Source: Pseudomonadota bacterium (GTDB lineage: Bacteria; Pseudomonadota; Gammaproteobacteria; Burkholderiales; SHXO01). Taken from it: a stretch of 16,911 nt of DNA. Under the pieces are notes generated by a model that was not told the origin of the DNA, searched no databases, and was given only the letters and a program-made list of their open reading frames with translations. Shown one piece after another: positions 1-6,163 of the stretch. The stretch covers positions 1-16,911 of the forward strand of contig JAEZCG010000053.1 of assembly GCA_023430065.1 (NCBI GenBank). The letters are read 5' to 3'. Within the stretch, counting starts at the first letter, position 1, and the number at the start of each line of letters is the position of its first letter. The translations under genes and the position numbers were made by a program.

Positions 1-39
1 GTGCAGGCGCGCGATCAGCGCCTCCCTGGTTTCTGCCAT
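1..39 (-). CDS. 5' end of an unidentified gene, cut by the left window edge
   Basis: Only the first 13 codons are inside the window, reading MAETREALIARLH on the minus strand, so the family cannot be recognised. The start is supported by a very good Shine-Dalgarno run, GGGAGGAG, just upstream of the ATG at 39 in minus-strand reading. The reading frame is open to the window edge. The hairpin-repeat array begins about 90 bases upstream of this start, so the gene's promoter, if local, should lie roughly in 40-125. The product is unknown; the call rests on the ribosome-binding site and the open frame alone. Confidence 0.6.
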   Translation of the reverse strand, partial: MAETREALIARLH

Positions 40-125
40 GGTCTCCTCCCGGCGGGGCCGCTCGACGGCGGCTCGCCTATGGGCGGTAATGCTACCCCAA
101 CGGCCGAGGCGGGGCGCGCAGCGCG

Positions 126-230
126 CCGTGTCGTCCCGCGGCGCATGCCGCAACCAGTCGCGGTGTCATGCCGGCGAATGCCGCATCCAGCCCCGGTGTC
201 ATCCCCAGGCGAATGCCAGAACCACCCCCC
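126..230. repeat. tandem copies of the repeat's left arm (array 1)
   Basis: Three consecutive degenerate units of about 33-36 bp (starting near 126, 162 and 195) each look like GGTGTCATcCCgaGGCGAATGCC followed by a short CA-rich spacer. This is the left arm of the 84-bp hairpin element that starts at 231, copied without the right arm. Divergence increases away from the full copy: the unit near 126 has GTGTCGTCCCGCGGCGCATGCC. No gene is supported here. Confidence 0.75.
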
Positions 231-314
231 GGTGTCATCCCGAGGCGAATGCCGAGGGATCCTCGGTGTGCAGCATCCACGGCGAGGATTGCTCACTGCG
301 TTCGGAATGACACC
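231..314. repeat. 84-bp hairpin repeat, full copy 1 (subfamily A)
   Basis: This is an imperfect palindrome bounded by GGTGTCATCCCGA and TCGGAATGACACC, which are inverted repeats with one mismatch. A second inner stem pairs AGGGATCCTCG with the CGAGGATT half near 283-291. The middle holds the loop sequence tgtgcagcatccac. It is a non-autonomous, MITE/REP-like intergenic element. Reading frames through it give spurious proteins. Confidence 0.9.
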
Positions 315-325
315 GTTGGTGGGCG

Positions 326-366
326 GCATCCACGGCGAGATTCCTCACTGCGTTCGGAATGACACC
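326..366. repeat. right-arm-only partial copy of the hairpin repeat
   Basis: This 41-bp segment, GCATCCACGGCGAGATTCCT to GGAATGACACC, matches the second half of copy 1 and lacks the left arm. It follows copy 1 after the short linker gttggtgggcg. Confidence 0.85.
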
Positions 367-426
367 GTTAGTGGGCGGCGCTCGCTCCGCGTCCCCGTGT
401 CGGCGCGAGGTGCATGCCACAACCAC

Positions 427-498
427 CCCGGTGTCATCCCGAGGCGAATGCCATAACCACCCCGGTGTCATTCCGAGGCGAATGCCATAACCACCTCC
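427..498. repeat. two tandem 34-35-bp left-arm units
   Basis: Two nearly identical units (GGTGTCAT[C/T]CCGAGGCGAATGCC plus ATAACCACC-type spacer) start at 430 and 464. They lead directly into the full copy beginning at 499. The phase between successive GGTGTCAT starts is 34 and then 35 bp. The units repeat the left arm of the hairpin element only. Confidence 0.85.
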
Positions 499-582
499 GG
501 TGTCATCCCGAGGCGAATGCCGAGGGATCCTCGGTGTGCAGCGTCCACGGCGAGGATTCCTCACTGCGTTCGGAATGACACC
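499..582. repeat. 84-bp hairpin repeat, full copy 2 (subfamily A)
   Basis: This is a full-length copy differing from copy 1 at only a few positions, for example gcGtccacgg in the loop and ATTCCTC in place of ATTGCTC. It is followed by gttggtgggcggcgctcgct, a linker also found after the partial copy ending at 366, so linker and element were duplicated together with a period of about 216 bp. Confidence 0.9.
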
Positions 583-645
583 GTTGGTGGGCGGCGCTCG
601 CTCCGCGTCGGCGTGTCAGCACGAGGCGCATCCTGCATCCACACC

Positions 646-729
646 GATGTCATTCCGAGGCGAATGCCGAGGGATCCTCGGTGTGCAGCATCCACGGCGA
701 GGATTCTTCCCTGCGTTCGGAATGACACC
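646..729. repeat. 84-bp hairpin repeat, full copy 3 (subfamily A)
   Basis: This full-length copy begins GATGTCATTCCGAGGCG and ends TCGGAATGACACC. The T at the ninth position restores perfect pairing with the right arm at a site that is mismatched in copies 1 and 2, while the second base is changed to A. Confidence 0.9.
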
Positions 730-740
730 GTTGGTGTGGG

Positions 741-781
741 CTTCCACGGCAAGGATTTTTTCCTGCGTTCGCAATGACACC
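741..781. repeat. right-arm-only partial copy next to the GIY-YIG gene
   Basis: This is a more diverged right half (CTTCCACGGCAAGGATTTTT to CGCAATGACACC). It ends 54 bases before the proposed start codon of the GIY-YIG gene, so the array abuts that gene. Confidence 0.8.
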
Positions 782-835
782 ATTGGTACAATGCGAGAAG
801 CATTATGTGCAGCTTGGACGCTGTCCGAATATCCC

Positions 836-1126
836 ATGTCTTCGCGCCGACGCTACTTCGTCTACATCCTGGCGAGTGCGAGCAATCGCGTGCTGTATGT
901 CGGCGTGACGAGCGATCTCGAGCGGCGCGTGCACGAGCACAAGGCGAAGCTGGTCCCCGGCTTCACCGCCCGATACAACGTCCACAAGCTGGTCTACTTC
1001 GAGGAGACCGAGGACGTGCGGGTCGCGCTGGAACGCGAGAAGCAGATCAAGTCCTGGCGCAGAAGCAGGAAGGATGCTCTGGTTGGGCAGCTGAATCCGG
1101 ACTGGAGCGAGTTGGCTCTGGTGTGA
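836..1126 (+). CDS. small GIY-YIG nuclease-like protein (UPF0213 type)
   Basis: The 96-residue protein carries the hallmarks of single-domain GIY-YIG proteins: YFVYILAS at residues 7-14, then LYVGVTSDLERRVHEHK at 20-36, which supplies the second (YIG-like) half and the conserved arginine, and ALEREKQIKSWRR at 64-76, where a glutamate is expected to coordinate the metal. Family members of this length usually consist of the catalytic fold alone, related to the N-terminal domain of UvrC; their roles are poorly known. The start at 836 gives the usual N-terminus (MSSRRRYFVYIL). An in-frame ATG at 791 would add 15 residues, and neither has a strong ribosome-binding site. The frame runs open further upstream only because it crosses repeats. 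It converges on the phosphatase gene with a 9-base gap. Confidence 0.85.
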   Translation: MSSRRRYFVYILASASNRVLYVGVTSDLERRVHEHKAKLVPGFTARYNVHKLVYFEETEDVRVALEREKQIKSWRRSRKDALVGQLNPDWSELALV

Positions 1127-1135
1127 CCCGCCGGA

Positions 1136-1867
1136 CTACCGTCGCATCGCCCGCATGGCGCCGACGATCCGTTCCGCGACGGTCAGGTAGTGCTCGTGCT
1201 TCGTCAGATTGTAGGGTGTGAGGTTCACCGCGCGCAGCATCCGACGCAGAATCTCGCCGTCCACGACGTCGACGTCGATGATGTTCACGCACCCGGCATC
1301 CTGCTCGAAGGCGGACAGTCCCGCCAGGCCTCCGCGCGTGACCCATGAGAGCACCATGGCATTCGTGCCGCCATGTGCGACTACCAGCGCGGTGGTCCAG
1401 TCGGGTCGCAGCACCAGCGCCTCGAACGCCGGCAGCACGCGCGATTGGAAGTCGGCAAACGTCTCGCCGCCAGGAAACCCTGCGCCGGGCTGCGCAGCGC
1501 GTTCGAAGCCGTAGGTCAGTTCGGCGTCGATGCGGTCCTCGGTGAGATGGGTCAACGAACCGGCCTGGATCTCGCGCAGGCCGCTCACGGTCTCCAGCCG
1601 CACGTCGCGGCCGGCAAGCACGCGCTCCGCGGTCTGGCGTGTGCGCGTCAGCCCGGTGTGTACGCCGAGATCGAAAGGTACCTGCAGCAGGAATTCCCGC
1701 ATCAGGCTCGCCTGCTCGACCCCCTCGTCGGTAAGCTCGACCTCGGTGGAGAACTCGGTGTGGCCATCCGGCCGCTGGTAGCTGACCTCGCCGTGGCGCA
1801 TGAGATAGATGCGCTTGCGGCCGCGCGTGCCGGGAAGGGCTTTGGGGAGCGAGCGGATGGCGGTCAT
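1136..1867 (-). CDS. histidine phosphatase family protein (phosphoglycerate-mutase-like)
   Basis: This 243-residue protein belongs to branch 1 of the histidine phosphatase superfamily, which removes phosphate from small molecules or proteins through a phosphohistidine. The catalytic RHG motif is at residues 24-26 (LMRHGEVSY). The family's conserved arginine (TRTRQTAE, about 75-77), acidic residue (GLREIQAG, about 99) and second histidine (VVAHGGTNAM, His165) are all visible. The substrate is not predictable; members include cobalamin-pathway phosphatases and sugar-phosphate phosphatases, and nothing next door narrows it. The ATG at 1867 is chosen because upstream extension adds residues without family character, although no strong ribosome-binding site is seen. 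The gene is divergent from the flavin monooxygenase with 120 bases between starts. Confidence 0.88.
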   Translation of the reverse strand: MTAIRSLPKALPGTRGRKRIYLMRHGEVSYQRPDGHTEFSTEVELTDEGVEQASLMREFLLQVPFDLGVHTGLTRTRQTAERVLAGRDVRLETVSGLREIQAGSLTHLTEDRIDAELTYGFERAAQPGAGFPGGETFADFQSRVLPAFEALVLRPDWTTALVVAHGGTNAMVLSWVTRGGLAGLSAFEQDAGCVNIIDVDVVDGEILRRMLRAVNLTPYNLTKHEHYLTVAERIVGAMRAMRR

Positions 1868-1987
1868 GATCGGATGCGGCAGGGTCGCTTGCGCCGATGA
1901 TAGCAAGGCTGCGCATCCACCCTCGGCGTGCCGGGAAAGCCGCTACACTTGAGCCAGTCACACACTTGCCGCACGAGGTGCGTATTC

Positions 1988-3652
1988 ATGCAGTTGCCCG
2001 GAACCCCGCCTGCACGCACGGCAGAGACCGCGCCCCAGGACTTCGATGCGCTGATCGTGGGTGCCGGTTTTGCCGGCATGTATATGCTGCACCGCCTGCG
2101 TCGGCTCGGACTGCGCGTACGCGTGCTCGAGGCAGGCGAGGGCGTAGGCGGAACGTGGTACTGGAACCGCTATCCGGGCGCACGCTGCGACGTCGAGAGC
2201 GTGCAGTACTCCTACCAGTTCTCGCCGGAGCTGGAGCAGGAGTGGACCTGGAGCGAGCGCTATGCGACGCAGCCCGAAATCCTGCGCTACGCAAACCACG
2301 TGGCGGACCGCTTCGATCTGCGGCGCGACATCCAGTTCGATACGCGTGTGTTGAGCGCCGTCCATGACGACGCCGGCGCACACTGGACCCTCCACACCAG
2401 CACCGGCGAGGTATTCCGTGCGCCGTACTGCATCATGGCCACCGGCTGTCTGTCCGCCATCAACCGCCCGCGCATACCGGGGCTGGAGTCCTTCGCCGGG
2501 GCGCTCTATCACACCGGCGAGTGGCCCCACGCGGGCGTGGACTTCGACGGCAAGCGCGTGGGCGTCATCGGTACGGGCTCGTCCGCGATCCAGTCGATTC
2601 CCGTGATCGCGCAGCAGGCCGAGCACGTCACCGTGTTCCAGCGCACGCCGCACTACACCGTTCCCGCGCATAACGCGCCGCTCGACCCGGGGTACGTACG
2701 CGAAATCAAGGCGAACTATCGGACGCTGCGTGCGCGGGCGAAGCAGATGTTCAGCGGCATCGACTTCCGCCTCAATCCCGACTCCGCCCTCGCGGTCGAC
2801 CCGCAGGCGCGCCTGCGTGAGTACGAGGCGCGCTGGGCGCATGGCGGCACCACCTTCATGGGGGCGTTCTCCGACCTGCTGTTCGATCGGGACGCGAACG
2901 AGACCGCCGCGGCGTTCGTGCGCGAGAAGATCCGCGAGATCGTGCGCGATCCGGCGGTGGCCGAGGCGCTGTCTCCGCACGACATCATCGGCTGCAAGCG
3001 GCTGTGCGTGGACACCGACTATTACGCAACCTTCAACCGTCCGAACGTGACGCTGGTGGACGTGAGCAGCACGCCGATCGAGGCGATCGAACCAGGGGGC
3101 GTGCGGGTCGACGGCCGGCTGCACGAACTCGACGCGCTGGTCCTCGCCACCGGCTTCGATGCCATGACCGGTGCGCTCAACCGCATCGACATTCGCGGGA
3201 GAGGCGGCCGCGCGCTCAGGGACAAGTGGCGCGAGGGTCCCAAGAGCTATCTCGGACTGATGATCGAGGGGTTCCCGAACCTGTTCACGATCACGGGACC
3301 GGGCAGTCCTTCCGTATTGACGAACATGCTGCCGTCCATCGAGCAGCACGTCGACTGGATTGCCGACTGCATCGCCTACCTGCGTGACCGCGGCACCGCG
3401 CGCATCGAACCGACGCGCGACGCCGAGGAGGCGTGGGTCGAGCACGTGCGGGTGGTGGCCGGCCCGAATCTGCGGGCGGTATGCAGCTCTTGGTACGTCG
3501 GTGCCAATGTTCCGGGCAAGCCGCGTGTCTTCATGCCCTACATCGGCGGATTTCCCGAGTACGTGCGCAAGTGCGAGGAAGTGGTCGAAGCCGGCTATGC
3601 CGGCTTCGTGCTCGGTCCGCCGGTCAGTCAGATCGGATCGCCGTCGGTGTGA
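1988..3652 (+). CDS. flavin-containing monooxygenase, Baeyer-Villiger type
   Basis: This 554-residue enzyme should use FAD and NADPH to insert oxygen into ketones, or to oxidise heteroatoms, in the cytoplasm. The FAD-binding Rossmann motif is GAGFAG at residues 25-30. The type I Baeyer-Villiger signature GGTWYWNRYPGARCD is at 54-68. The fingerprint FxGxxxHxxxWP is present as FAGALYHTGEWP at 169-180. The NADPH-binding GTGSSA is at 195-200, and an ATGFD motif lies in the C-terminal half. Length and the final YIGGFPEY segment match cyclohexanone/cyclopentanone-monooxygenase-like proteins. The start at 1988 has GAGGTG seven bases upstream; an upstream in-frame ATG at 1928 lacks this. The physiological ketone is unknown. 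The gene appears monocistronic, facing the anti-sigma gene tail to tail. Confidence 0.93.
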   Translation: MQLPGTPPARTAETAPQDFDALIVGAGFAGMYMLHRLRRLGLRVRVLEAGEGVGGTWYWNRYPGARCDVESVQYSYQFSPELEQEWTWSERYATQPEILRYANHVADRFDLRRDIQFDTRVLSAVHDDAGAHWTLHTSTGEVFRAPYCIMATGCLSAINRPRIPGLESFAGALYHTGEWPHAGVDFDGKRVGVIGTGSSAIQSIPVIAQQAEHVTVFQRTPHYTVPAHNAPLDPGYVREIKANYRTLRARAKQMFSGIDFRLNPDSALAVDPQARLREYEARWAHGGTTFMGAFSDLLFDRDANETAAAFVREKIREIVRDPAVAEALSPHDIIGCKRLCVDTDYYATFNRPNVTLVDVSSTPIEAIEPGGVRVDGRLHELDALVLATGFDAMTGALNRIDIRGRGGRALRDKWREGPKSYLGLMIEGFPNLFTITGPGSPSVLTNMLPSIEQHVDWIADCIAYLRDRGTARIEPTRDAEEAWVEHVRVVAGPNLRAVCSSWYVGANVPGKPRVFMPYIGGFPEYVRKCEEVVEAGYAGFVLGPPVSQIGSPSV

Positions 3653-3687
3653 TCGACCTCGCCGGGACGTGAAACGGCGCGCTCAGC

Positions 3688-4461
3688 TCAGCTCAGCACG
3701 CGCACGCTCTGCTTCAGGCGTGCCTTGAGCCGCTGCGCTTGGTCTTCGGAGCGGGTGACGATCCCCAGGCTGCCCCTGGGCAGCGGGAGGATGGCCGCAC
3801 TGAAGCCCTGGTCGCTCTGAGCGTCGGCGTTGATTGCCTCGCCCGGTACCAGCATCAGGGTGGCCTGGCCATCGGGCGTCTCGAGCAGGAGGTGATGGAC
3901 GAGTCTGCCTTCCAGCATGCAAGTGCCGAGATGGCGGACGTTCCCAAGTGAACCCTCCACGCGCCCGCCCAGCTGGGCGAACGCGAGGTGCACGGCGTCG
4001 TCCGGAATCTCGTGCTGCAGTTCGAATACGCCGGGCTCCGAGATCACGTGTGCGATCAGGCTTCGCGCCAGCGGGCTGGAATCGTCCGACAGGTTGAGGG
4101 CAACTAGACCGGCCGCGCCCAGCAGGAGCGTCATCGTCACTGCGCCCATGGTCGGCGCGAACCAGGCACTCGGACCGCCGCCTCCGGTAAGCTTGTCGAG
4201 CAGCGTAGCAAAGAGCGACTTGCGCGGTGCTCCTGCCGAGGAGGCCGGCGGGCAATGGGTCGCGATGATGCGATCGGCGAGATCCGAAGGCACGTCCCCG
4301 CAGCAATCCACGGCTGAACAGCGCAACCGATTCTCGAACTGCTCCAGCTTTTCGGCATACTGCGCGCAGGGAGGGCAGTGAGCCGCATGCGCCCGCACCT
4401 CCGCCTCTGTGCAGAGCGGGTCCGCCAGCTTGCGAGCCTTGAAGTTCTTGCAGTCGATCAT
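3688..4461 (-). CDS. zinc-finger anti-sigma factor (DUF3379-like)
   Basis: This 257-residue membrane protein follows the sigma gene by 16 bases and very probably sequesters that sigma factor at the inner membrane. The N-terminus has the anti-sigma zinc-binding pattern: Cys4, then HAAHCPPC at residues 25-32 (HxxxCxxC). One hydrophobic helix at about 103-124 should span the membrane, leaving residues 125-257 as a periplasmic domain with no recognised signature. The layout resembles the DUF3379 family that partners ECF sigmas (recalled similarity, not searched). Eight cysteines (4, 17, 29, 32, 48, 53, 54, 70) lie before the membrane segment and only one after it, which hints at thiol or metal sensing. 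The start at 4461 places MIDC at the N-terminus; an ATG at 4494 would overlap the sigma gene. Confidence 0.82.
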   Translation of the reverse strand: MIDCKNFKARKLADPLCTEAEVRAHAAHCPPCAQYAEKLEQFENRLRCSAVDCCGDVPSDLADRIIATHCPPASSAGAPRKSLFATLLDKLTGGGGPSAWFAPTMGAVTMTLLLGAAGLVALNLSDDSSPLARSLIAHVISEPGVFELQHEIPDDAVHLAFAQLGGRVEGSLGNVRHLGTCMLEGRLVHHLLLETPDGQATLMLVPGEAINADAQSDQGFSAAILPLPRGSLGIVTRSEDQAQRLKARLKQSVRVLS

Positions 4462-4477
4462 CGCGTGCTCCCGTCGT

Positions 4478-4981
4478 TCATGCCAGGCCCACATCCTCGG
4501 CTGCGTCCTCGGGCACTACCAACCGCCGCAGCGCCTGCCGTGCTCGAGTCAGCCGCACCATCACGTTCTGTTCGGTGATGTTCAGCATCTGGGCGATCTC
4601 GCGACCGCTGAATCCGCCCAACACCTGAAGCATCAGGGGCTCTCGGTAAGTCTCCGGAAGCGCCTGGAGAAGATTCTCCAGCTCGACCCGTTCCTGGCCG
4701 TCGGCCGGCACGGACACCGACAACTCCTCGAGTTCGACATCTTCCTGGATGTCCAATCGCTTGCGCTGGAAGCTGCGCGCGTGCTCGTTGCGCAGGATCG
4801 AAAACAGCCAAGGCTTGGCCGACTGAACATCTCGCAGCGAGTCGAACGCCTTCCAGGCCGCGGAGAACGCATCCTGCACCAGATCCTGCGCGACATGTTT
4901 GTCGCGGCTCAGCCAATAGGCGAACCGGTACAGGTCCGACGAGTGCGTGCGCACCAGGGATTCGAACGCGCGCGGATCCAT
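4478..4981 (-). CDS. ECF-type RNA polymerase sigma factor
   Basis: This 167-residue protein has the two-domain plan of ECF sigma factors. Region 2 spans about residues 10-75 (DLYRFAYWLSRDKHVAQDLVQDAF, then SAKPWLFSILRNEHARSFQRKR). Region 4 spans about 105-155 (LPETYREPLMLQVLGGFSGREIAQ followed by a helix-turn-helix ending VRLTRARQALRR). It directs RNA polymerase to a dedicated promoter class and is probably held inactive by the anti-sigma encoded just downstream. The ATG at 4981 is preferred because the protein begins MDPRAFESLV, where region 2 normally begins; AAGG lies about 8 bases upstream. The frame could extend to 5053. No copy of the 44-nt promoter block was found upstream of this gene, so self-activation is not evident. 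Confidence 0.92.
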   Translation of the reverse strand: MDPRAFESLVRTHSSDLYRFAYWLSRDKHVAQDLVQDAFSAAWKAFDSLRDVQSAKPWLFSILRNEHARSFQRKRLDIQEDVELEELSVSVPADGQERVELENLLQALPETYREPLMLQVLGGFSGREIAQMLNITEQNVMVRLTRARQALRRLVVPEDAAEDVGLA

Positions 4982-5120
4982 CCTCCGGCCTTCGGCATGG
5001 GAAGGATGGAAGGATAACCGGGAAGCCGCCAGGCAGTCAGCGCCGTTATGCATCGGAAGTCAGCCGATCGATCGCGCGCCCGCCGCTCAGTGCGCGATCC
5101 CTCGAAAGTGTTGGATGGCG

Positions 5121-5152
5121 CCGGCGGCAAAGAACGATCGTTCCGCCGCCGG
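5121..5152 (-). terminator. nested hairpin after the small exported-protein gene
   Basis: An 8-bp perfect stem, CCGGCGGC (5121-5128) with GCCGCCGG (5145-5152), encloses the perfect 12-bp palindrome GAACGATCGTTC (5132-5143). It lies 11 bases beyond the stop codon of the gene ending at 5163 on the minus strand. No run of U follows, so factor-independent termination is uncertain. It could instead be a mRNA 3' stabiliser or a protein-binding palindrome upstream of the sigma gene. Confidence 0.4.
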
Positions 5153-5162
5153 TCGGGTGGTA

Positions 5163-5429
5163 TTACGCGCGGCCCGCCTTGCTGACGATATCGGCCGTCA
5201 CGCGGGTCTGTTCGGTCAGGCCTTGCTTGGCGTCGATACTCAGCCCGCCTTGGCGTCCCGGGACGATGTTCGCGTAGCCGGTCGTGCTCTGGCTCGGGGT
5301 AATGCTCTTGCCGTGCGCAGTGACGCTGTCGCGACCGAAGATCTGCGCGACGTGGAGGTCGCTGGCGAAGGTTGCGGACGAGACGAGGGCCAACGTGGCG
5401 GTGGCAAGGGCGATGCGGATCGAGTTCAT
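5163..5429 (-). CDS. small exported protein, paralogue B
   Basis: This 88-residue protein begins with a signal-peptide-like segment (MNSIRIALATATLALVSSATFA, cleavage likely near residue 22), leaving about 66 residues outside the cytoplasm. The mature part has FGRDSV near 32-37 and VPGRQGGLS near 56-64, and ends KAGRA. The family was not recognised. It is clearly paralogous to the gene at 5553-5813: the first seven residues, the AQ.FGRD motif, the VPGRQGGLS motif and the GRA terminus are shared. No cysteines are present, so it is not a lipoprotein or a disulfide peptide. AGGAG lies seven bases before the ATG. It has its own ECF-like promoter at 5504-5547 and an untranslated leader of roughly 80-90 nt. 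A role in the response controlled by the neighbouring sigma factor is inferred. Confidence 0.8.
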   Translation of the reverse strand: MNSIRIALATATLALVSSATFASDLHVAQIFGRDSVTAHGKSITPSQSTTGYANIVPGRQGGLSIDAKQGLTEQTRVTADIVSKAGRA

Positions 5430-5503
5430 GTAAATCTCCTGAATGAGTCGTTCGAGTCGGTTGATGGTTCGAAGCAGTTCCGGTTTCGGTGAGGCGGAAT
5501 CCT

Positions 5504-5547
5504 TCGCTTCTATGGCAGGAGAGAAGGATGCCGCCGGATTCCTTACA
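5504..5547 (-). promoter_or_regulatory. ECF-like promoter block for the 5163-5429 gene
   Basis: Read on the minus strand, this 44-nt block starts TGTAAGGA (complement of 5540-5547, the proposed -35), has TCTCT about 15 nt later (the -10 region), and ends TAGAAGCGA. It aligns without gaps to the block at 5890-5933, with the two ends and the TCTCT core identical. It begins five bases after the stop codon of the upstream paralogue and lies about 75-118 bases before the start codon. The sigma factor encoded at 4478-4981 is the obvious candidate reader. Confidence 0.6.
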
Positions 5548-5552
5548 GCGCG

Positions 5553-5813
5553 TTACGCGCGACCGCCGCGTTCGACGACGTTGACCGTGGAGTGCGCCTT
5601 GCCGGATGCGTCGAGCTTCGCCGCATCGGACAGTCCGCCCTGACGGCCGGGCACGGCGTCCACGCCCTGCGCGCCCACGTTCCCGGAAACGCGCAGGACG
5701 CCCTGCGAAACGGTATCGCGTCCGAACGTCTGTGCGGCATTCACATCGCCGGCGAACGCAACCGACGTGATGGACAGGGCAGCGGCTGCGATGGCGATAC
5801 GGATCGAGTTCAT
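5553..5813 (-). CDS. small exported protein, paralogue A
   Basis: This 86-residue protein has a signal peptide (MNSIRIAIAAAALSITSVAFA, cleavage likely after residue 21). The mature peptide carries AQTFGRDTV near 27-35 and VPGRQGGLS near 54-62 and ends ERGGRA. The family was not recognised, and there is no cysteine, transmembrane helix or known domain beyond the signal. The start at 5813 is fixed by AAGGAGA five bases upstream and by matching the N-terminus of the paralogue; the frame runs open to 5975 only through the leader. The gene is preceded by an ECF-like promoter at 5890-5933 and a leader of about 90 nt with a small hairpin. Two paralogues side by side, each with the same promoter, point to a shared envelope-stress or metal-related function; this is inference. 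Confidence 0.8.
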   Translation of the reverse strand: MNSIRIAIAAAALSITSVAFAGDVNAAQTFGRDTVSQGVLRVSGNVGAQGVDAVPGRQGGLSDAAKLDASGKAHSTVNVVERGGRA

Positions 5814-5865
5814 GGTCATCTCCTTCATGCTGTTGTGGTGATCGGTTCGACGTCTGGAGAAGCCT

Positions 5866-5885
5866 CTCCGACGGTGTTGTCGGAG
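5866..5885 (-). other. stem-loop in the leader of paralogue A
   Basis: CTCCGAC (5866-5872) and GTCGGAG (5879-5885) form a perfect 7-bp stem with a 6-nt loop, in the leader between the ECF-like promoter and the ribosome-binding site. It does not overlap the Shine-Dalgarno region and no matching hairpin was seen in the other paralogue's leader. It may act as a transcript-stabilising element. Confidence 0.35.
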
Positions 5886-5889
5886 TTCG

Positions 5890-5933
5890 TCGCTTCTAAA
5901 GGAGTAGAGACGCGCGCCCGGCGAATCCTTACA
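5890..5933 (-). promoter_or_regulatory. ECF-like promoter block for the 5553-5813 gene
   Basis: Minus-strand reading gives TGTAAGGATTC (proposed -35), then CGTCTCT about 12-15 nt later (proposed -10), then TAGAAGCGA. It is the gapless match of the block at 5504-5547: roughly 30 of 44 positions are identical, and these cluster at the -35, the -10 and the downstream end. CGTCT-type -10 elements are typical of ECF sigma promoters. The start codon lies about 90 bases downstream of the proposed -10. Confidence 0.6.
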
Positions 5934-5975
5934 GCGGGCGGCAGAAATCGATGGCAGCGGGAGAGAGAACAACAA

Positions 5976-6002
5976 GCGGCCGCGGAAACTGACCGCGGCC
6001 GC
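5976..6002 (-). terminator. rho-independent-type terminator of the TerB/DUF697 gene
   Basis: A perfect 10-bp stem, GCGGCCGCGG with CCGCGGCCGC, has a 7-nt loop. On the minus strand it is followed by the T-rich tail TTGTTGTTCTCTCT. It lies about 160 bases after the stop codon at 6164 and before the ECF-like promoter at 5890-5933, so it should insulate the small exported-protein genes from upstream transcription. Between it and 6164 no further gene or motif was seen. Confidence 0.65.
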
Positions 6003-6163
6003 GTCGGAATTGCGGCGAGGGTTACGCGCGTTCCGGCGAGAACGTCATGTCGATGTGATGTCTCGATTCGGTCGGAAGCAGTCGATCGAAGCGGCGGTTG
6101 CCATGCAACGTACGCTGCGTTCGCCTGGTCCGTCGAGATGTTCCATCCCGCCGGGGCCGGGAA

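Noticed and set aside
126..781. CRISPR array
   Set aside because: Spacers are not unique and of uniform length; the units are palindromic arms of one element and no cas gene is present.
1..835. Several long open frames across the array (for example 1-456 and 500-835 plus strand, 235-564 minus strand)
   Set aside because: They translate hairpin repeats in several frames, giving the same recurring spurious peptides; no start signal or domain supports them.
1958..3445. A 495-codon frame antisense to the flavin monooxygenase
   Set aside because: It shadows a gene with all Baeyer-Villiger fingerprints.
3653..3687. A terminator between the convergent monooxygenase and anti-sigma genes
   Set aside because: Only a short GCTCA direct repeat is present (about 3681-3695); no stem of useful length was found.
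6003..6163. A possible third remnant paralogue of the small exported proteins, from a shared GTTACGCGCG at 6021-6030 and a frame ending in ERA
   Set aside because: No FGRD or VPGRQGGLS motif, no signal peptide and no ribosome-binding site; ten shared bases are not enough.
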